From assembly GCA_964371695.1 (NCBI GenBank), contig CAYJOG010000024.1, forward strand, positions 1-14,093: DNA of 14,093 bases, in the 5' to 3' direction. Below the pieces are notes generated by a model, which saw only the letters and a program-made list of their open reading frames with translations, did not search any database and was not told the origin of the DNA. Each line of letters starts with the position of its first letter. Position 1 is the first letter of the stretch. The translations under genes were made by a program, and so were the position numbers. Below, in pieces: positions 5,799-12,762 of the stretch. Source of the DNA: CAYJOG01 sp964371695 [NCBI: uncultured bacterium] (GTDB lineage Bacteria; CAYJOG01).

Positions 5799-6365
5799 AT
5801 GGCCCTGCTCGAGATCCGCCACATGGACGACCCCGTTTTGCAGAAGACCTGCAAAAAAATCAAGGCCATCACGCCTGACGTGTTGAAGCTGGCCGAAGAC
5901 ATGATCGAAACCATGCAAAACGCCGTGGGCCTTGGCTTGGCGGCTCCCCAGGTGGGTGAGCGCCTGCGCCTGATCACCGTGTTGTGGGACGACGGCCCCG
6001 CCGCCTACGCCAACCCGAAAATTGCGCACAAATGGGGCCAGATGCTGGAAGACGAAGGCTGCCTGTCGCTGCCCGGTTACATGGGCACGGTGGAGCGCTA
6101 TCAGGGTGTGAAGGTGCATGCCCAGGAACTACCCAGTGGCCAGTGGGTGGAGATTGAGGTGGAGGGCCTGATGGCCAAGTGTTTTCAGCACGAGGTGGAT
6201 CACCTCAACGGCATCCGTTATGTGGACCGCGTGGTGAAGGGCAGTCTGCGGCCCCTGGAAGGCTGGACACCCTCTGCCGAAGACAACGACGATGCGGACG
6301 ACGAAGAGGAAATGATGACGATGGGTGTGGGACAGCGCCAGGAACACAGCCGGGTGCTGGGTTGA
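5799..6365 (+). CDS. def: Peptide deformylase
   Basis: Peptide deformylase removes the N-formyl group from the starting methionine of nascent proteins; it is a cytoplasmic metalloenzyme. All three family motifs are intact: GLGLAAPQVG (44-53), EGCLSLPG (86-93, metal ligand C88) and QHEVDHLNG (130-138, ligands H131 and H135, catalytic E132). I chose the ATG at 5799 because it yields the usual MxLLEIR start; a TTG at 5763 in frame would extend past the family N-terminus. The 188-residue protein is slightly long because of a C-terminal tail after about residue 155. That tail contains an acidic run (EDNDDADDEEE, about 161-171) not typical of deformylases. fmt, a frequent partner gene, is absent. 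The gene lies 79 bp after priA and probably has its own promoter. Confidence 0.95.
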   Translation: MALLEIRHMDDPVLQKTCKKIKAITPDVLKLAEDMIETMQNAVGLGLAAPQVGERLRLITVLWDDGPAAYANPKIAHKWGQMLEDEGCLSLPGYMGTVERYQGVKVHAQELPSGQWVEIEVEGLMAKCFQHEVDHLNGIRYVDRVVKGSLRPLEGWTPSAEDNDDADDEEEMMTMGVGQRQEHSRVLG

Positions 6366-6445
6366 AACAGATGAAACCGGCGAACCAGAAAACATAAGAG
6401 GGCAGGTTCTTCTGTTGCCTATCCAGGTGTTTTCTTGTCCGCAAG

Positions 6446-6473
6446 GGGCGTGATTATGCGCTAGGATACGCCC
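6446..6473. other. Short inverted repeat upstream of the oxidoreductase gene
   Basis: GGGCGT (6446-6451) and ACGCCC (6468-6473) form a 6-bp inverted repeat around a 16-bp centre containing TAGGAT (6462-6467), a possible weak -10 box. TTGTCC lies at 6435-6440, but the 21-bp spacing to TAGGAT is too long for a good sigma70 promoter. It may be an operator or a chance match. Confidence 0.25.
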
Positions 6474-6498
6474 TTAACATTTCATAGGAGGGAGCCTC

Positions 6499-7845
6499 AT
6501 GCCCCACAGCGCCTCAACGAAGAGTGTGTCTGCCCACAAAATCGCAACGCGGGAAGAGGCCATGGACCCAAGACCAGTGTCAGCCGAAAAAAAAGCCACC
6601 CCCTCCCGCAAAAAACAAACCACCCCCAAAGAGGAAAACCCCACCCCCGCCCCCCCGGTGGGCGTGAGGGCCTTTTCTCCGGTCACCCCCTGGCACAAGC
6701 GGCCCTGTGACGTGCTGCTGTTTGGCCCCACCGGTTTTACGGGGGCCAAGGTGCTGGAGCGCCTGGGGCGCATGGATCTGGCGGTGGGTGTGGCGGGGCG
6801 CGACGCCGAGGTGCTGAGCAGCTTGGTAGAAAAACACGGCAACGTGCAACTGGCCCTGCTGGCCGACGTGAACGACCACGACAGCATGGTGAAGGCGTTC
6901 AAAGAGGCGCGGGTGGTCATCAACTGTGTGGGGCCTTTTCTGGATCACGGACACGCCGCCGTGGCCGCCGCCATCGAAGCCCGAAGCTGGATCATGGACC
7001 CCAGCGGCGAGCAGGCGTGGAGCAACCAGATCTGCCGCCGCCACCGCGAAATTTCTGAAGCGGGCATTGTGGTGGTCACGGGTCTGGCGGCCATGCCGGG
7101 CCTGGGCGACCTCGCGATTTACATGCTCACCCCTGCCTTTGAAGAAATCCACACCATTCACGTGGGATACATCATGTCCGGCACGACTCCGGCCAAGGGC
7201 ACGCTGCAGGCCATCGCCCGATATCTGGGCGAGCCGGGCATGGTGTATGAAGGCGGTTTCTGGCGCGTTGCGCGTTTGGGAGAACTGACCCACACCTTCC
7301 GGCGGCAAAAAGAAAAACTCAACGGCCTGAGTTATCCGGCGGGTGAGGCCATACTCGCGCCCCGCCACATGGAAGTAGAGAACGTGTTCGGTTACGTGAT
7401 TCCCCAGGTTCCGGGGGCCATGCTGCTCAAACACAGCCTGCCCCAGCTCATGCGGCTGATGACGCCCGAAGTGGGTAAAACCCTGAGCGACCTCATGGGC
7501 CGCCTGCCCGAAGGCCTGTTCCACCCCGAAGAACACCACAACCATTGCGCCACGCTGTTGGACGTGGAAGGTTCGCTGGGCGGCGAGTCATTCAACCTCA
7601 AGGCGGCCATCAGCGCCGAAGACACCTATGACACCACCGCCGACCTGCTGGCCTATGGCGCCTATTTTCTGGTGTTTTCGCCCCCCAAAAGCCGGGGAGT
7701 GCTCTCACCCGCCCAGGCCTTTGACGGTTTCCGCCTCATCAACAGCTTGGCCACCCGCGGCGTGAGCATTGACGGTGCGCTGGATGAAGTGCTGCAGGGC
7801 TTCCCCACCAAACCGGTGTTGCAGGTGACGGCGGGGAAAGTGTAA
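6499..7845 (+). CDS. Saccharopine-dehydrogenase-like NAD(P)-binding oxidoreductase
   Basis: A 448-residue protein of the saccharopine dehydrogenase / trans-acting enoyl reductase-like family. The Rossmann nucleotide-binding loop is LLFGPTGFTGAKVLERL (about 73-89, glycines G76, G79, G82). VAGRD, ADVNDHDSM, VINCVGPFLDHG and ITGLAAMPGLGD-like segments (here VVTGLAAMPGLGD) follow, as in this family. A substrate cannot be given: the family includes lysine-pathway enzymes, enoyl reductases acting on polyketides, and many unassigned proteins. The start at 6499 is well supported by AGGAGG at 6486-6491, 7 nt upstream. Residues 1-66 are an unusual Lys/Pro/Thr/Ala-rich, probably disordered extension before the Rossmann domain; an internal ATG at 6562 would shorten it but lacks such a site. 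It stands 133 bp from def, so it is likely its own unit or the head of the downstream run, whose first gene starts 40 bp later. Confidence 0.85.
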   Translation: MPHSASTKSVSAHKIATREEAMDPRPVSAEKKATPSRKKQTTPKEENPTPAPPVGVRAFSPVTPWHKRPCDVLLFGPTGFTGAKVLERLGRMDLAVGVAGRDAEVLSSLVEKHGNVQLALLADVNDHDSMVKAFKEARVVINCVGPFLDHGHAAVAAAIEARSWIMDPSGEQAWSNQICRRHREISEAGIVVVTGLAAMPGLGDLAIYMLTPAFEEIHTIHVGYIMSGTTPAKGTLQAIARYLGEPGMVYEGGFWRVARLGELTHTFRRQKEKLNGLSYPAGEAILAPRHMEVENVFGYVIPQVPGAMLLKHSLPQLMRLMTPEVGKTLSDLMGRLPEGLFHPEEHHNHCATLLDVEGSLGGESFNLKAAISAEDTYDTTADLLAYGAYFLVFSPPKSRGVLSPAQAFDGFRLINSLATRGVSIDGALDEVLQGFPTKPVLQVTAGKV

Positions 7846-7870
7846 AAACCCGGCGGGCTGGTTCCGATAC

Positions 7871-7888
7871 CATGGGCGGCAGCCCATG
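7871..7888 (+). promoter_or_regulatory. Hairpin enclosing the start codon of the YfhO-like gene
   Basis: CATGGGC (7871-7877), loop GGCA, GCCCATG (7882-7888): a perfect 7-bp stem whose 3' arm ends with the ATG start codon. In mRNA this would hide the start codon and could limit translation. No Shine-Dalgarno is evident upstream. A functional role is inference. Confidence 0.4.
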
Positions 7889-10111
7889 TCCTTTCAAACC
7901 CTTCGTAACTGGCTGGTCGCCCAACCCTGGCGGTGGATGGCGTTGGGGTATCTGTTGCTGTGGCTCCTGCTGCATCCGGCGCTGCTGGTGGGCCATTTTT
8001 ATATGCGCAACGACGCACTGGGCTACACCCATCCATTTGGGGCGTTTTATCGGGACCAGTTGATGCAGGGACATCTGCTGCAGTGGAACCCAACCATCCT
8101 GGGGGGGTATCCCACTTTCTATGACATGCCCACGCTTCTGTTTTACCCCGTGCGGCTGTTGCTGATCTGGCTGCCCTTTCACTGGACCATGACGGTGAGT
8201 CTTGTTTTTCATGGTGTGTGGCTGGCGCTGGGCGTGGCGCTGTATCTGGGCCAAAGGGGTGTCCCCCCCCTGCCTCGCTGGCTGGCCGGGTGGTGGGTGC
8301 TGGTGTGCGGCGTTACAGCCGGAAGCCTCTACAGCGGACACCAGGTGTTTCTGGAAGCGGGGGCGTGGGTGGGCTGGATTCTGCTGGCCTGGGAAGGCTG
8401 GCGACGTACCACCAACCCCCGTTATGTGGCGGGCATGGCCTTTTGCCTGGCGGCCAGTTTTTTGTGCGGGCATTTCCAGATCACGCTTTACATCACCTAT
8501 TTTTTTGTGCTGGTGGCCGTCGCCGACTGGCTGACTGGCCGCATCCGTTTTGGCCGCGCCCTGCTGGGTGGGGCGGGGGCCTTTGTGCTCATGGCGCTGC
8601 TGCTGGGGTTCTTTCTTTTGCCCATGAGTGTCTATTCCCCCCTGGCTTCACGCAATTTCGCCCCCCCGGCTTTCAACGTGCTCAACTCCCTTCCCCCGCC
8701 TGCGCTGGCGGGGGCGCTGTGGCCCTATGCCTATGTCGTGCCCCAAGCCGAAACAGGGTTTTCCGGTTTTACGCCTGAGATTTTTTATTTGGCGCTGCCC
8801 ACCAGTGCGCTTGTCATTGTGCTGATGTCGCCCAAAAAAAGCTGGGGCCTGCTGCTGTTGGCGGCGGTCACTGCTCTGCTGGCCCTGGGGGGATTTCTGC
8901 CCGGTTATCTGACGCTGATAAAAGTGATTCCTGGTCTTTCGTCGCTGCGCACCCCGCCGCGCATTTTTTTCATCACCGCCCTGTGCGTGGCCATGGCCGC
9001 CGGCTGGGCTTTGCCCTGGCTGCCCCCAAAACGCTGGCGCTGGTGGGGATGGCTGGGTCTGGCTGCGGCCCTGGCGGGGTTTGGGTTTTATGCTCTTTCA
9101 CAAGGTTTTCCCGCCGGGGCGGCAGCGGCGGCAAGCCGGTTTCTCATGGTCAAAATGGAGGGGCAGGGCCCGGCGGGACTGGCCCGCGTGCGGCTTTACC
9201 TGGCCTGGAACGGTTATGGCGGTCTGGCCATTGGTGGAGCCATGCTGGCGGGCTGGTGGGCGGGCCGCCGGTTTCAGCCCCTGCACGGCGTGCTGCTCAC
9301 TGCCCTGCTGGAAGGCTTCCTGTTCATCCTGCCGCTTCATGTGAACACGCCGCTCAACATTGTGCGGGCCCCCGGACAGGCGCCCCCCAGCGGAGGATTC
9401 ACGGGCCTCAGCAACTCTCCGGTGCAGGATGGCCCCAGTATTTACACCCTGTTGCAACAGGGCATCTATACCCCCGGCGGCTATTTTCCCATGACCTTCC
9501 AGACCCATCTTCAGGCGCTCAATCGCCTGCTTGGCAAACAGACGTTCAAACAGGCCCCTGGCGCCAACATGATTCTGATCACCGAATATGACCAGGACGC
9601 GCTGGATTTTCTGGGGGTGCGCTGGTGGCACCGGGGAAAACTCGCTCCCGGCGAGGGCTGGCATGAAAACCGCTCTCACTTTGGCAGAGCCTGGCTGGTG
9701 CGGCAAAAACCCGCTGAGACATGGCCCATTCCCCGGCAGATCCGGTTCATCCGCCAAAACCGCACGGGCCGCCTGGGTGGTGGTTATCACCACCCCAATG
9801 CCATGATTTTCAGGGCAGACTGCGGCCCAGACCCCTGCGTGCTCATGACCAACCACGGCGACGCTCCCGGCTGGTCATTCCGGGTGAATACCAAACCGGT
9901 GAAACACGGGCGTTATCTGGGACATTTCATCACGCTGAAACTTCCCGCCGGCAAAAGCACGGTGAGGGGAGATTTCCGCATTGAGAAACTGCCGTTGGGC
10001 ATTGCCGTAAGCGCTTTGGGCTGGCTGGTGTTGCTGGGGCTGCTGCTGGCGGGCAGAGATTCTCCCACGCCCGGAGTGCTCCAGGGGGATGAAAATAAAC
10101 ATCCGGTATAA
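7886..10111 (+). CDS. YfhO-like polytopic membrane protein (predicted GT-C glycosyltransferase)
   Basis: A 741-residue integral membrane protein with many hydrophobic segments: about 16-38, 83-100, 103-121, a series to about 480, and a last one at about 707-728. It resembles the YfhO family. The first outer loop contains RND (41-43), the GT-C-type acidic position, then FYRDQLMQG and LLQWNPTILGGYPTFYD (about 65-80), matching the QWNP-GG-P pattern of YfhO. The C-terminal soluble part shows LDFLGVRWW, NHGDAPGWSF and a LPAGKSTV stretch before the final membrane helix, also as in that family. YfhO-type proteins transfer sugars from polyprenyl-phosphate sugars outside the membrane; in Bacillus YfhO works with CsbB. 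A CsbB-like enzyme is encoded three genes downstream. The ATG at 7886 fits, but it lies in a hairpin. The substrate is unknown. Confidence 0.82.
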   Translation: MSFQTLRNWLVAQPWRWMALGYLLLWLLLHPALLVGHFYMRNDALGYTHPFGAFYRDQLMQGHLLQWNPTILGGYPTFYDMPTLLFYPVRLLLIWLPFHWTMTVSLVFHGVWLALGVALYLGQRGVPPLPRWLAGWWVLVCGVTAGSLYSGHQVFLEAGAWVGWILLAWEGWRRTTNPRYVAGMAFCLAASFLCGHFQITLYITYFFVLVAVADWLTGRIRFGRALLGGAGAFVLMALLLGFFLLPMSVYSPLASRNFAPPAFNVLNSLPPPALAGALWPYAYVVPQAETGFSGFTPEIFYLALPTSALVIVLMSPKKSWGLLLLAAVTALLALGGFLPGYLTLIKVIPGLSSLRTPPRIFFITALCVAMAAGWALPWLPPKRWRWWGWLGLAAALAGFGFYALSQGFPAGAAAAASRFLMVKMEGQGPAGLARVRLYLAWNGYGGLAIGGAMLAGWWAGRRFQPLHGVLLTALLEGFLFILPLHVNTPLNIVRAPGQAPPSGGFTGLSNSPVQDGPSIYTLLQQGIYTPGGYFPMTFQTHLQALNRLLGKQTFKQAPGANMILITEYDQDALDFLGVRWWHRGKLAPGEGWHENRSHFGRAWLVRQKPAETWPIPRQIRFIRQNRTGRLGGGYHHPNAMIFRADCGPDPCVLMTNHGDAPGWSFRVNTKPVKHGRYLGHFITLKLPAGKSTVRGDFRIEKLPLGIAVSALGWLVLLGLLLAGRDSPTPGVLQGDENKHPV

Positions 10112-10112
10112 T
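10107..10112 (+). promoter_or_regulatory. Possible -10 box overlapping the YfhO-like stop codon
   Basis: TATAAT at 10107-10112 matches the sigma70 -10 consensus exactly and lies 18 bp before the methyltransferase ATG at 10131. No convincing -35 box is found 15-19 bp upstream, so the downstream genes may simply be read through from the YfhO-like gene. Confidence 0.25.
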
Positions 10113-10130
10113 TTGACCGATAGAAACCCA

Positions 10131-10856
10131 ATGACCTCCAACACCACCACCAGCAACCCCTTTGATCAGGATGTCCGGGACCGGGGCGGTTATCTGTATA
10201 CAGACACCCAAAAACTGTCGGCGCGGGTGGCCAACCGGCGCATCAGCGAGGCGTTATGGGACATGGTGGACCTGCGGGACAAACGGGTGCTGGACGTGTG
10301 CTGCGGCGACGGCGCCTATTCCCTGGAATGGTTTGAGCACGCCAGCCCGAAGGAAATGATTGGCCTGGACCTGGCCGCCGAGGCGGTGAAGGTGGCCAAC
10401 GAACGGGCGACGGCCCATCAGCCCCGGCTGCGTTTTCAGGTGGGGGATGCCTGCCATCTGTCCGGCTTTGCCAATGACAGCTTTGACGTGGCGGTGTACC
10501 GGGGCGCGTTGCATCACCTGCCCGACCCCGCCGCTGCGGTGGCCGAAGGGGCGCGGGTGGCCCGGCAAGTGGTGATTCTGGAGCCAAACGGTCATTCCCC
10601 TGGTCTGAAGCTGCTGGAAAAAATCTCTCCCTATCACCGCAGCCACGGCGAGCAGTCTTTTTCTCACCGCCTGTTGCGCACGTGGGTGCAGGACGCCGGG
10701 TTGCAGGTGCAGCGTCTGGAACTATTGGGTTTTGTGCCCATGTTCGCCAGCGACCCGCTGGTGGGCCTCCTCAAGGCCATGGAGCCTGTGGTGGAACACA
10801 CCCCCCTGCTCAATCACCTGCTGTGCGCGCAGGTTTGCCTGCTGGCAGGCAGGTGA
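10131..10856 (+). CDS. Class I SAM-dependent methyltransferase (Methyltransf_11-like)
   Basis: A 241-residue cytosolic methyltransferase. The N-terminus NPFDQDVRDRGGYLYT (about 9-24) followed by LSARVANRR resembles a group of small methyltransferases found near surface-glycan genes. The SAM-binding motif I is VLDVCCGDGAYS (53-64), the acidic residue after strand 2 is in MIGLDLAAEAV (about 76-86), and a motif IV-like DVAVYRGALHHLPDP occurs at about 120-134. The C-terminal region is less conserved and should hold the acceptor site. An in-frame ATG at 10089 would overlap the previous gene by 23 bp, with AGGGGG only 1 nt away. I prefer 10131 because the conserved family region begins just after it. 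The stop shares one base with the next start (TGATG), so the two methyltransferases are probably co-translated. The acceptor is unknown. Confidence 0.85.
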   Translation: MTSNTTTSNPFDQDVRDRGGYLYTDTQKLSARVANRRISEALWDMVDLRDKRVLDVCCGDGAYSLEWFEHASPKEMIGLDLAAEAVKVANERATAHQPRLRFQVGDACHLSGFANDSFDVAVYRGALHHLPDPAAAVAEGARVARQVVILEPNGHSPGLKLLEKISPYHRSHGEQSFSHRLLRTWVQDAGLQVQRLELLGFVPMFASDPLVGLLKAMEPVVEHTPLLNHLLCAQVCLLAGR

Positions 10857-11785
10857 TGAAATCCGCCGTGTCTTCCCCCGCCGCCACCTTGCCCGCCCTG
10901 CGTCCCACGGCCTGTCCGGTGGGTTGTCCGGCAGGGCGGGACGAAGAACTTTACCCGGCCAACTTTTTTGCCGAAGACCTCACCGCCGACCTTTTCTCGG
11001 CCCGGCGTCGGCCTGATCGCATTCACTACCGCATGGTGCGCTGCGGCCACTGTGGCCTGGTGCGGTCAGACCCCATCCTGAGCGAAGAACTCATCGCCCG
11101 GCTCTATGCCCAGAGCCATTTCACCTATCAGGACACCGCCCGTTACACCGCCAGCGATTACCGGCGTTATCTGCTGCGGCACGTGCCCGCCAGGGGGCGT
11201 CTGCTGGAGATTGGTTGCGGCAACGGGTTTTTTCTGGAGCACTGCCTGAAGGACGGATTTGAGGCCGTGGCGGGTGTGGAACCCAGCGAAGAGGCCGTGG
11301 CGCTGGCCCCCCCCGCTGTGCGCCCCTTCCTTCAAACGGGCCTGTTTTCTCCAGATCTGTTTGAGGCGCATTCCTTTGACGCCGTGGCGGGTTTTCAGGT
11401 GCTGGACCATTTCACCGACCCCGCAGGCGTGCTGGAAGGTTGCCGACAGGTGCTCAAACCCGGCGGCCACGCCTTGTTCATTTGCCACAATCTGAGTGCC
11501 GCACCGGGGCGGTGGCTGGGAGAACGCAACCCCATGGTGGACATCGAGCACATCCACCTGTTCGACCCAAAAACCATCGCCCGGCTGTTTGAGAAAAAAG
11601 GTTTTGTGGTGCAGCAGGTTTTTGCTGTGAGCAATCAATATCCCCTGTCTTACTGGGCGCATCTGGCCCCCCTGCCCGGCGCGCTGAAGAAGTCGGCGGA
11701 CACGGCCCTGCGGCTGAGCGGCCTGGGCCGCATGGCGGTGCGGCTGCGCATGGGCAACCTGGGCATCCACGCGGTGTCGCCATGA
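10856..11785 (+). CDS. SAM-dependent methyltransferase with Cys-rich N-terminus (Methyltransf_23-like)
   Basis: A 309-residue protein. An N-terminal probable zinc site has C20, C24, C63 and C66 (ACPVGC ... RCGHCGLVRSDP), like the CPxC...CxxCGLvxxxP segments of glycan-pathway methyltransferases. The Rossmann methyltransferase domain has motif I LLEIGCGNGFF (116-126), VAGVEPSEEAV and VLDHFTDPAGVL. The C-terminal part has HIHLFDPKTIARLFEKKGF (about 226-244), typical of Methyltransf_23 enzymes. The first cysteine pair is spaced CxxxC rather than the usual CxxC. The start at 10856 is set by the TGATG junction with the previous gene, and the end overlaps the glycosyltransferase start by ATGA. It probably methylates a sugar or lipid-linked intermediate, but that is inferred from neighbours. 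Confidence 0.84.
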   Translation: MKSAVSSPAATLPALRPTACPVGCPAGRDEELYPANFFAEDLTADLFSARRRPDRIHYRMVRCGHCGLVRSDPILSEELIARLYAQSHFTYQDTARYTASDYRRYLLRHVPARGRLLEIGCGNGFFLEHCLKDGFEAVAGVEPSEEAVALAPPAVRPFLQTGLFSPDLFEAHSFDAVAGFQVLDHFTDPAGVLEGCRQVLKPGGHALFICHNLSAAPGRWLGERNPMVDIEHIHLFDPKTIARLFEKKGFVVQQVFAVSNQYPLSYWAHLAPLPGALKKSADTALRLSGLGRMAVRLRMGNLGIHAVSP

Positions 11786-12756
11786 ACGAACGCAGCCTGT
11801 CGGTGATCATCGCCTGTTACATGGACGCAGGCAGCGTGAAAGCCATGCACGAGCGACTGAGCGCCGTGTTGCCCCAACTCACCCACCGCTACGAAATCAT
11901 TTTCGTGAACGATTGCAGCCCCGACAACGCCCTGGAACTGCTGCGGGAAATCGCCGCCAGGGACCCCCATGTGACGGTGATTTCCCACTCGCGCAACTTC
12001 GGCTCACAAAACGCCTTTCTCAGCGGCATGCGGGTGAGTACAGGCGACGGCGTGGTGTTGATGGACGGTGACCTGCAGGACCCGCCAAGCCTGATTCCCC
12101 AGTTTTATGCCAAGTGGCTGGAGGGCCACGACGTGGTTTATGGCAACCGGGTCAAACGCAAGGAGACCCTGTTCCGTCAGGTGGCGTACAAACTGTTTTA
12201 CCGCCTGTGGCGCAACCTGTCCTATGTCAAAGTGCCGCTGGACGCGGGGGATTTTTCGTTGCTGGATCGCCGCGTGGTGGAACACCTGCTGCAGTTCCCG
12301 GAACGGGATGTTTTTTTGCGGGGTCTCAGGGCCTTTGTGGGGTTTCGCCAAACGGGAGTGGATTATGTGCGTGACCCGCGATATGACGGGCGCAGCACCA
12401 ATTCCTTCAAGGGCAACCTGCGCTGGGCGGCCAAGGCCATTGCGTCTTTTTCCTACAAGCCCCTGGAGTGGATTTCGGGTTTTGCGTTTCTCACCATGGG
12501 GCTTACGCTGGTCGTCATGGGCATTTATCTGGCCATCTACCTGGCCAATCCGTCAGCCCCCAGGGGCTTCATGACCATGCTCATGGGAATGCTGTTTCTG
12601 GGCAGCGTGCAACTGCTCAGCCTGGGCATTCTGGGCCGTTATCTCATGCATATTTTTGACGAAGTCAAAGGTCGCCCCCGTTACATCGTGGACCACATCA
12701 TCAACGACCCCAGAAAAAAGTCCGGCGAAGAGCAAAACCCAGCCAAGGAAAACTGA
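11782..12756 (+). CDS. Family 2 glycosyltransferase, GtrB/CsbB-like polyprenyl-phosphate sugar synthase
   Basis: A 324-residue membrane-anchored GT-A enzyme. The catalytic domain starts LSVIIACYMD (6-15), with FVNDCSPDN (41-49) and the DXD region LMDGDLQDPP (93-102, D95/D97). YGNRVKR (120-126) and DAGDFSLLDRR (154-164) follow, plus the family's RYDGRSTNSFKG segment (200-211). Two C-terminal membrane helices lie at about 231-254 and 262-289, ending in GILGRYLMHIFDEVKGRPRYIV, the signature tail of GtrB/CsbB/DPM1-type enzymes. These transfer a sugar from a nucleotide donor to undecaprenyl (or dolichyl) phosphate at the inner membrane face. The ATG at 11782 overlaps the methyltransferase stop (ATGA). 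The sugar cannot be read from sequence. No GtcA/GtrA-type small flippase gene is seen nearby. It meets the next gene head-on with 6 bp between stop codons. Confidence 0.92.
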   Translation: MNERSLSVIIACYMDAGSVKAMHERLSAVLPQLTHRYEIIFVNDCSPDNALELLREIAARDPHVTVISHSRNFGSQNAFLSGMRVSTGDGVVLMDGDLQDPPSLIPQFYAKWLEGHDVVYGNRVKRKETLFRQVAYKLFYRLWRNLSYVKVPLDAGDFSLLDRRVVEHLLQFPERDVFLRGLRAFVGFRQTGVDYVRDPRYDGRSTNSFKGNLRWAAKAIASFSYKPLEWISGFAFLTMGLTLVVMGIYLAIYLANPSAPRGFMTMLMGMLFLGSVQLLSLGILGRYLMHIFDEVKGRPRYIVDHIINDPRKKSGEEQNPAKEN

Positions 12757-12762
12757 GCCAAC

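Noticed and set aside
6580-7545. Minus-strand frame opposite the saccharopine-dehydrogenase-like gene (321 codons)
   Set aside because: Low-complexity His/Gln/Gly-rich translation, and the plus-strand gene has both a strong Shine-Dalgarno and Rossmann motifs.
11066-11770. Minus-strand frame opposite the second methyltransferase (234 codons)
   Set aside because: It is antisense to a clear SAM-binding protein, and no domain, start signal or neighbour supports it.
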